From Candidatus Sabulitectum sp. (GTDB taxonomy: Bacteria > Fermentibacterota > Fermentibacteria > Fermentibacterales > JCC-6): 20,005 bases of DNA. A model generated the notes under the pieces. That model saw nothing but the letters and a program-made list of their open reading frames with translations, did no database searches and was not told the origin of the DNA. The position numbers were made by a program, and so were the translations under genes. Within the stretch, counting starts at the first letter, position 1. The number at the start of each line of letters is the position of its first letter. This document shows, piece after piece, positions 14,849 through 20,005 of this stretch. The stretch is from assembly GCA_029940175.1 (NCBI GenBank), contig JAOZRM010000028.1, forward strand, positions 1 to 20,005, in the 5' to 3' direction.

Positions 14849-15267
14849 GAGCTTACTGCTGGATAGCTGTTCTTCTTGCTTCCACGGGCCTTGCTGTGGA
14901 TGATTATTCGCTTCCCGGGATCAATTCCGACGAGATACTGATGCCGGTGAACGTGTGGGGTGAAGTGCGAAATCCGGGGATACACATGGTGCCCTGGGAT
15001 TCGGACCTCAGAGATGCTCTTTCTGCAGCAGGTGGACCTACTTCCAGTGCTGATCTATCCAGTGTTAAGATTGTTCTGCAGGGGATTAATATGGAGTACG
15101 ACCTTTCTGATTATCTGGATGGAGAGGGCGCTCCTCTCCCCGGGCTGGAGCCTGATGCAACTGTCTATGTCTCAGCTTCCAGTTATGAGTGGTGGAAGGA
15201 CGTTGTTGATTTCAGCTACAAGATTCTTGTTATGGCTAATGTGATCCTGCTGATGAGTAGAACATGA
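14845..15267 (+). CDS. Minimal membrane-anchored SLBB-domain protein of a polysaccharide export operon
   Basis: This 140-residue protein begins at GTG 14845, overlapping the previous stop (GTGA). It has an N-terminal signal or membrane segment (about residues 4-17, WIAVLLASTGLA), one SLBB (beta-grasp) domain with VNVWGEVRNPGIHMV and LRDALSAAGGP (about 35-85), and a C-terminal hydrophobic helix near 122-138. Wza-type export proteins carry SLBB domains but also a Poly_export domain and an outer-membrane helix or lipobox. Here the Poly_export domain is missing, and Cys5 is not in a lipobox. The neighbouring BY-kinase, joined by ATGA overlap, suggests a periplasmic partner of the export machine. 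Function is inferred from context. Confidence 0.7.
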   Translation: MRAYCWIAVLLASTGLAVDDYSLPGINSDEILMPVNVWGEVRNPGIHMVPWDSDLRDALSAAGGPTSSADLSSVKIVLQGINMEYDLSDYLDGEGAPLPGLEPDATVYVSASSYEWWKDVVDFSYKILVMANVILLMSRT

Positions 15268-17465
15268 ACGAATCACAGCCTGGAAGACTTCCTGAAGCAT
15301 TTGACAGTACAGAAGAAGAATCTCTTGATCTGAATTACTACCTCTGGATGATTATCAGGGGAAAGTGGATTATTCTAGCATTTGTTCTTGCTGGACTTCT
15401 TGCGGCAGGTTATGTAAACAAGACTACTGTTCCGGTCTATCGATCAAGTGCAACTTTCATGTACACCAGCGATAACAGCATGTCCCGTACTCTTGACATG
15501 CCTGGTACTTTCTGGTTTCAGATGGATGCTATCCGTAACGATCAGATACAACTGATCAACAGCAGAATAATGGCTGAACTGGTGGCTGATTCAATTCTTC
15601 ATTCTTCAGATTCAGACAGCATCGTTTCTATCCTGTTCATGGGAAACATCCCGGAGCAGTCTTTTATCCGGAACTCACTTGTTGGTCTTTCTCAGTCAAC
15701 AGTATCCGTTAGCTGGATCAAAGATACAAATTTCTTTGTTCTCAGTGGAACTGGCTACAGCCCGGAAGCTTCAGCAGTTATCACCAATCTGTTCCTGCAT
15801 GTCTATAACAGGTGGAATCAGCGTCAGGCTAGAGGTGAGAACACCGAGGTCAGGCTTTTCCTTGAGAGTCAGCTGGAGCATACGTCTACTCAGCTTGACT
15901 TGTCTGAGAGTGCCCTGCTTCAATTCAAGGAACTGAACAACATCACGGACATCGATACTGAAACCAGGAATCTTATCAGTACTCTTGCCAGTTTTGAAAC
16001 ACAAGTACAAACAGCAGCAACAAATGCAGCTGCAGCAGGAGTCAGACGGGATTATCTCACCGGTCTTCTGGGAGAGCAGCGGGAATCAGTGGTCAGAGAC
16101 ATTTCTGACTCAAACAGTGAATACATCAGACAGATACAGAGTGATCTGGCCAGGTATGAGAGTGCCAGAGCAGCACTGCTTTCAGATGGAGCAGACTTAC
16201 TTTCACAGCCTGTTCTGGCAATGGAACAGCGTATTGAGACGCGAAGAGACGAGCTTACAAACGCTCTGCGAGATGTTTCGGGTATGAACTACCCGGTGAA
16301 CCCTGAGCAGGGCATCGAGGGTCTTGTGTCATCCCTGGCAGTAGCAGAGGGGGATTATCGCTCCAGCAGAGCTCGCGAGCAGGCTCTCAGGATAGTTGTC
16401 AATGATCTTTCTTCCGGCTTGTCGGATCTACCTGAGTTTCAGTATGAACTTGTAGCCCTTGAGAGAAACAGACGTGTTAACGAAAACATCTATATTCTAC
16501 TTAGAACACGCTATGAAGAGGTTAAGATAGCAGAGATCGGGCAAATGGGTAATGTTACTATTGTTGATTCTGCACTTCCAGGGGGAATGATCAAACCCAC
16601 CACAAGAAGAAATCTTATCATGGGAATTATGGTGGGTCTTGCTGCAGGCATTGGTGTTATTTTTCTTGTGAATCAGATGGACAGATCCCTGAGGAATCCC
16701 GAGCACCTTGAGAGGCTGGGCATACCTCTGGTGGGAGTAATTCCAAAGTTTACAACGAAAGCAAAAAGTGACAAGATCCCCCTTACTCTCATCGAGCACT
16801 CGAAATCACCTAATTCCGAGGCTATCCGCGATCTCCGCACCAGCATGTCTTTTTCCAAACCTGATGGACATATAAAAACTCTTCTTGTCACCAGCTCCGG
16901 TCCTCGTGAGGGTAAGTCAAGCATATCGGCCAACCTGGCCGTAGCAGAGGCAGAGGCCGGCAGGAAAGTGATACTTCTTGATTGTGATTTGAGAAGACCA
17001 ACAGTGAACAAGACATTCGGGTTTAATAGAAAACCCGGCTTCACGGAACTGATCACCGGTAATGCTGTTTTAGATGATGTTGTAAGAGATACAGAAGTAG
17101 AGGGGCTTCATGTGATTTGCAGTGGCCACATACCTCATAATCCTGCTGAGATGGTGGAGGTGGCTGCCAAAAAAGGGGTACTCCGCAAAATCGCCGAACA
17201 GTGCGATCTGCTGATAATTGATACTCCACCGGCAGCAGTCGTAACGGATGCAGTTGTTCTGGCACCTGTGGTTGATTCAGTGCTGCTTGTTGTAAGAAGT
17301 GGTAGAATACAGAAAAAAGTGGTGCAGGGAGTATGGCAGAAACTGCTCAGGTCAGGTGGTCACCTGGCTGGTGCTGTTATCAATGATTTTGACCCTATCA
17401 GGACATACACATCATACACGTACTACACGTACAAGTACCAGTATTACTATGAGGAAGATTCCTGA
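15264..17465 (+). CDS. Wzc-like polysaccharide co-polymerase with C-terminal BY-kinase domain
   Basis: This inner-membrane regulator of polysaccharide chain length and export carries an autophosphorylating bacterial tyrosine kinase. The 733-residue product has TM1 at about 35-52, a long periplasmic Wzz/coiled-coil region (about 53-445) including a GNVR-like ERNRRVNENIYILL segment, and TM2 at about 450-469. The cytoplasmic kinase has Walker A SSGPREGKSS with Lys551, Walker A' LLDCDLRRP (Asp573, Asp575), and Walker B LLIIDTPP with Asp653. The last roughly 20 residues hold nine tyrosines, the usual autophosphorylation cluster. Kinase and co-polymerase are fused in one chain, as in proteobacterial Wzc. 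ATGA overlap with the SLBB gene implies coupling. It is last in the operon and is followed by a strong terminator. Confidence 0.93.
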   Translation: MNESQPGRLPEAFDSTEEESLDLNYYLWMIIRGKWIILAFVLAGLLAAGYVNKTTVPVYRSSATFMYTSDNSMSRTLDMPGTFWFQMDAIRNDQIQLINSRIMAELVADSILHSSDSDSIVSILFMGNIPEQSFIRNSLVGLSQSTVSVSWIKDTNFFVLSGTGYSPEASAVITNLFLHVYNRWNQRQARGENTEVRLFLESQLEHTSTQLDLSESALLQFKELNNITDIDTETRNLISTLASFETQVQTAATNAAAAGVRRDYLTGLLGEQRESVVRDISDSNSEYIRQIQSDLARYESARAALLSDGADLLSQPVLAMEQRIETRRDELTNALRDVSGMNYPVNPEQGIEGLVSSLAVAEGDYRSSRAREQALRIVVNDLSSGLSDLPEFQYELVALERNRRVNENIYILLRTRYEEVKIAEIGQMGNVTIVDSALPGGMIKPTTRRNLIMGIMVGLAAGIGVIFLVNQMDRSLRNPEHLERLGIPLVGVIPKFTTKAKSDKIPLTLIEHSKSPNSEAIRDLRTSMSFSKPDGHIKTLLVTSSGPREGKSSISANLAVAEAEAGRKVILLDCDLRRPTVNKTFGFNRKPGFTELITGNAVLDDVVRDTEVEGLHVICSGHIPHNPAEMVEVAAKKGVLRKIAEQCDLLIIDTPPAAVVTDAVVLAPVVDSVLLVVRSGRIQKKVVQGVWQKLLRSGGHLAGAVINDFDPIRTYTSYTYYTYKYQYYYEEDS

Positions 17466-17517
17466 CACAGCACTGATTTGTGTAACTCTCGTGGTAACAA
17501 CCAGTAATAGAATAGAT

Positions 17518-17543
17518 AAGAGCGCAAATGCGCTCTTTTTTTT
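17518..17543 (+). terminator. Intrinsic terminator of the polysaccharide operon
   Basis: A perfect 8-bp GC-rich stem (AAGAGCGC/GCGCTCTT) with an AAAT tetraloop runs straight into eight T residues (17536-17543). It lies about 50 bases after the kinase stop and about 20 bases before the MraZ box, cleanly separating the two operons. Confidence 0.92.
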
Positions 17544-17560
17544 GTATTGAAAAATACTAG

Positions 17561-17606
17561 GTGGGATGAAATGGGGCGCAATGGGTTGACAGTGGGACAA
17601 AGTGGG
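17561..17606 (+). promoter_or_regulatory. MraZ box: five direct GTGGG-type repeats
   Basis: GTGGG or ATGGG occurs at 17561, 17571, 17581, 17592 and 17602, giving steps of 10, 10, 11 and 10 bases. MraZ is known to bind tandem GTGGG repeats spaced by five bases upstream of its own operon; E. coli has three. The array overlaps the mraZ promoter: the -35 TTGACA lies between repeats three and four. Autorepression of the dcw cluster is the likely outcome. Confidence 0.85.
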
Positions 17607-17613
17607 ATAATGA
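17586..17613 (+). promoter_or_regulatory. Promoter of mraZ and the dcw cluster
   Basis: TTGACA (17586-17591) is a perfect -35. With a 16-base spacer TAATGA (17608-17613) is the best -10, and AATGAT at a 17-base spacer is the alternative. GATAAT (17606-17611) would be a better hexamer, but its spacer is only 14. The promoter sits inside the MraZ repeats, so MraZ occupancy should compete with polymerase. Confidence 0.6.
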
Positions 17614-17631
17614 TAGCTGCGGAGGGGAAAC

Positions 17632-18066
17632 ATGGCAGCATTCATCGGTACACACAGACACACACTGGATGACAAAGGGCGGGTTAGTGTTCCTGCTCAG
17701 TTCAGACGCCAGCTTACAGCAGAAGATCTTTATCTGACTGTGGGTATGGAAGGGTGTCTTGTTCTGTATCCTTCCCATAGATGGCAGAAACTGGAAGATG
17801 AATTGCTAAACTTACCACGCAACCGGGAAACAAGATTTCTGGTGAGAAGTCTGGCTCACAACTTGAGGGCAGTTTCTGTTGATTCCCAGGGAAGAATTTC
17901 GATTCCAGCTGAACTTGCTGAGAAAGCAGGAATTACAGGCGATGTGATGTTCCTTGGCAAATTTGATACAATGGAGCTCTGGCAACCTGAGTTGTACGAT
18001 TCCTACATAAATGAAGCAGAGTACTCGTGTGAGGAAATTGCCGAGGGGCTTAATCTACCTCTTTAG
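17632..18066 (+). CDS. mraZ: Transcriptional regulator MraZ
   Basis: MraZ is a small DNA-binding protein with two SpoVT-AbrB-like domains that assembles into a ring and controls the division/cell-wall cluster. The 144-residue product has the two conserved DxxxR motifs: Asp13-Arg17 in LDDKGRVSVP and Asp84-Arg88 in VDSQGRISIP. Length and position at the head of dcw are typical. GGAGGGG precedes the ATG by 4-5 bases. The upstream GTGGG repeats are its expected binding site, indicating autoregulation. rsmH follows, with its Shine-Dalgarno overlapping the mraZ stop codon. Confidence 0.96.
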   Translation: MAAFIGTHRHTLDDKGRVSVPAQFRRQLTAEDLYLTVGMEGCLVLYPSHRWQKLEDELLNLPRNRETRFLVRSLAHNLRAVSVDSQGRISIPAELAEKAGITGDVMFLGKFDTMELWQPELYDSYINEAEYSCEEIAEGLNLPL

Positions 18067-18076
18067 GAGGAATTTG

Positions 18077-18928
18077 ATGGAACCGGGTCATCTGTCGATC
18101 ATGCCCGATGAGATTGTGGAATATCTCTGTTCTTCGTCACCTGAACTGGTTGTTGATGGAACCTCCGGCGGAGGAGGGCATACCAGCTTGATCTCCCATG
18201 CACTACCTCAAGGTCGAATACTGGCCTTCGAGCGTGATCCCGCAGCAGCCGAGGATCTGTACGTAAGATTCAAGGGAACAAACGTTACAGTGATCAATGC
18301 CAGTTATACGAAAATCCCCGAGATCATAAATACGAAATCTCTTCCCAAAGCTGAAGGAGCACTGTTTGACCTTGGTCTGAGTTCCATACAGCTGGATACT
18401 CCTGAACGGGGTTTTTCCCACAGAACGTCCGGCCCTCTGGATATGCGGTACGACCGCAGTCAGGGGAAACCAGCCTCAGAAGTGCTTCGGGCAATGACTG
18501 AAAAGCAGATTGCAGACGCCATATTCCGCTATGGTGAAGAGGGTCGCTCCAGGGTGATTGCACGCGCCATTAAGCAAAATAGAAAACTTCTCACTACAGA
18601 TGATCTTGCAGAAGCGGTAAGGTCAGTGGTTAAGGGGAATCCGGTTAAACCGCTTGCCCGTGTTTTTCAGGCAATCAGAATTCTTGTAAATCGTGAACTG
18701 GAGCATCTTGAAACACTTCTGGCAGAAATGCATCACTGGACGGAGTCCGGTTGCAGAGTGGCAATTCTGACATTCCATTCGCTTGAGGACAGAATGATCA
18801 AACTCCATTTCCGGGATTCAGATCATTTTCAGCAATTTGATCCCCCATGGTTGCTGCCTGCCACTGCAGAAAAAAGGAAAAACTCCAGGGCAAGGTCTGC
18901 CCGGCTCAGGCTGGGGGTTAGACTTTGA
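18077..18928 (+). CDS. rsmH: 16S rRNA (cytosine-1402 N4)-methyltransferase RsmH
   Basis: RsmH (MraW) methylates N4 of C1402 in the ribosomal P site using S-adenosylmethionine. The 283-residue product contains VDGTSGGGGHT (from Val26) for SAM binding, ALFDLGLSSIQLD, RGFSHRTSGPLDMRYD, the insert domain, and LTFHSLEDRMIK. It ends with the family-typical basic SRARSARLRLG tail. It is slightly shorter than the usual 300-315. ATG 18077 was chosen because AGGAGG lies six bases upstream and the product starts in MEPGHLSIMPDEIVEYL; the frame is open further upstream inside mraZ, but without family similarity. The stop overlaps the ftsL start (TTGA). Confidence 0.95.
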   Translation: MEPGHLSIMPDEIVEYLCSSSPELVVDGTSGGGGHTSLISHALPQGRILAFERDPAAAEDLYVRFKGTNVTVINASYTKIPEIINTKSLPKAEGALFDLGLSSIQLDTPERGFSHRTSGPLDMRYDRSQGKPASEVLRAMTEKQIADAIFRYGEEGRSRVIARAIKQNRKLLTTDDLAEAVRSVVKGNPVKPLARVFQAIRILVNRELEHLETLLAEMHHWTESGCRVAILTFHSLEDRMIKLHFRDSDHFQQFDPPWLLPATAEKRKNSRARSARLRLGVRL

Positions 18929-19200
18929 TATCTCACAAACGGAGATTTCTGCTCATCGGTGCAATTGGCTTGATCGTGTTCTCTGTTGCACAGCTTATTG
19001 TAAGAAACTTTTATATTGAGGCATCAGTGAAACTTGCAGTTGCAACAGCAGAGAGCGATAGTCTTCACCGGGCAAAGCAGGCATTGATCTCCAGGATAGC
19101 TGAACTTGAGACTCCGGGAAGACTCAGTCTGATCGGGAATCAACTTGGATTGATCCCACTTCCCCTGGAGAGCTTTATTCTCATGGAGGTGACCAGGTGA
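18925..19200 (+). CDS. ftsL: FtsL-like cell-division protein
   Basis: FtsL is a bitopic divisome protein that pairs with FtsB through a periplasmic coiled coil. The 91-residue product has a basic N terminus (HKRR), one membrane helix (about residues 8-26) and an extracytoplasmic helix with heptad-like spacing (about 30-66), followed by a Leu/Pro-rich end. Sequence identity in this family is always low, so the call rests on size, topology and position between rsmH and the PBP gene. The start is TTG 18925, overlapping the rsmH stop as TTGA, with GGGGG a few bases upstream. The stop overlaps the next GTG. Confidence 0.8.
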   Translation: MISHKRRFLLIGAIGLIVFSVAQLIVRNFYIEASVKLAVATAESDSLHRAKQALISRIAELETPGRLSLIGNQLGLIPLPLESFILMEVTR

Positions 19201-20005
19201 AACCCCAGGTCAACGGCATGGAAAGGGTGTCAGCCCGGATAAGCTTCATGATGATCTTTTCTCTGGTGTTTGCCTTTCTTTCAATAGTCAAATTGTTCGG
19301 TATTCAGATCCGATACCATAAAGAGTATCTGCAACGGGCAGACAGCCAACAGACAATTGAGATCAAAGTTGAAGCCCGGAGGGGAGAGATCTTTGATCGC
19401 AACGGCTATCTCCTTGCAGGCAATCTCACAGAAGCAACTTTCTCGGTATTCTGGCCCAATGTTCCACTTGAGAACACCGGAGAGATTGATTCTCTGATTG
19501 TGGATCTTGGCTCGTACTCATCTATTCCCATCCCGGTTCAGAGAGAAAACAGGAATGTTGTCCTTGCTGAAGGTGTGGCCTGGGAGGACGCAACAGAAAT
19601 CATCGGTTCTATTTCAAGATTTGCTGATTGTAGATTCGTAACTCGTCGAATTTACCCCATGTCGGAGACAATGGCTCCAGTACTGGGAACGCATAACGAA
19701 AACGTATCTCAGGGGCTGGAATTGCTCATGGAGAACATCCTTGAGGGCACAGATGGGGTAAGCTTTTTTCAAGCCAGTGTCTGGGCCGGGTACAGAGCTG
19801 TAGATGCCAGTGCCGATAACCTGCTTCCCTGCCATGGTCGGGATCTACGTCTTACAATCGATTCAAGATATCAGGAGATCGCCCAGAATGAGCTTGAGCT
19901 TGCTGTGGCTAATTCAGGTTCCAGCTGGGGAGCTTTGGTGATCATCGATCCATCTAATGGAGACATTCTTGCAATGGCGAGTTATCCTGTTTTTAATGAA
20001 GATGG
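19197..20005 (+). CDS. ftsI: Class B penicillin-binding protein (FtsI/PBP3-like), 3' end outside the window
   Basis: This is the septal peptidoglycan transpeptidase. The reading frame from GTG 19197 stays open to the window edge, giving the first 269 residues. GGAGGTGA (19185-19192) lies four bases before the GTG, and the GTGA overlaps the ftsL stop. Visible parts are a short cytoplasmic tail, a membrane helix at about 14-36, and the PBP dimerisation domain with the conserved ARRGEIFDRNGYLLA (Arg61-Asp67 region). The start of the transpeptidase domain follows (LRLTIDSRYQEIAQNEL, then GALVIIDPSNGDILAMASYP). The catalytic SxxK, SxN and KTG motifs would lie beyond position 20005. A Spo VD-like class B PBP is the alternative, but dcw context after ftsL favours FtsI. 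Confidence 0.92.
   Translation, partial: MKPQVNGMERVSARISFMMIFSLVFAFLSIVKLFGIQIRYHKEYLQRADSQQTIEIKVEARRGEIFDRNGYLLAGNLTEATFSVFWPNVPLENTGEIDSLIVDLGSYSSIPIPVQRENRNVVLAEGVAWEDATEIIGSISRFADCRFVTRRIYPMSETMAPVLGTHNENVSQGLELLMENILEGTDGVSFFQASVWAGYRAVDASADNLLPCHGRDLRLTIDSRYQEIAQNELELAVANSGSSWGALVIIDPSNGDILAMASYPVFNED

Overview
The window comes from a bacterial chromosome of moderate GC content. It is gene-dense, almost every protein gene is on the + strand, and neighbouring genes often overlap by ATGA/GTGA/TTGA stop-start junctions. Several features suggest an anaerobic Gram-negative bacterium, probably an uncultured lineage of the FCB superphylum (Bacteroidetes relatives): a complete ferredoxin:NAD+ oxidoreductase (Rnf) operon in the C-D-G-E-A-B order known from Acetobacterium and Clostridium, a large protein ending in a type-IX-secretion-like C-terminal sorting domain, selenocysteine machinery, and a Wzc-type capsule kinase. 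The phylum assignment is inference; no rRNA marker is present.

Layout. (1) 44-319: a minus-strand tRNA operon, transcribed His(GTG)-Lys(CTT)-Arg(TCT), with encoded CCA ends and its own sigma70-like promoter. (2) 418-870: nrdR, divergent from the tRNAs. (3) 1014-6302: rnfCDGEAB, one tightly coupled operon closed by a hairpin terminator. (4) 6428-8689: a monocistronic gene with a near-consensus promoter and a perfect 14-bp palindrome over the predicted transcription start, encoding a putative secreted NodB-like carbohydrate deacetylase/hydrolase. (5) 8719-12125: a structured leader followed by selA-selB. (6) 12226-17465: two nucleotide-sugar dehydrogenases (Ugd, WbpA-like), a minimal membrane-anchored SLBB protein and a full-length BY-kinase/chain-length regulator, closed by a strong intrinsic terminator. 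(7) 17561-20005: the start of the division/cell-wall (dcw) cluster, with a five-repeat MraZ box, mraZ, rsmH, ftsL and the 5' part of a class B PBP gene (ftsI-like) that runs off the window.

How the genes fit together. Rnf couples ferredoxin oxidation to NAD+ reduction and ion pumping, a core energy step in fermenters. SelA and SelB charge and deliver selenocysteine, so selenoproteins should exist elsewhere in the genome; selC and selD are not here. The Ugd/WbpA/SLBB/kinase operon looks like precursor supply plus assembly control for an acidic polysaccharide whose glycosyltransferases lie elsewhere. The dcw genes drive septal peptidoglycan synthesis. Most of the window is conventional. The less ordinary points are the long seven-cluster RnfB, the operator-like palindrome and unusual product of the 6491 gene, the selAB leader hairpins, the stripped-down SLBB protein, the extended MraZ box and the palindrome between two tRNAs. 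I did not find convincing evidence of a wholly new multi-gene system.
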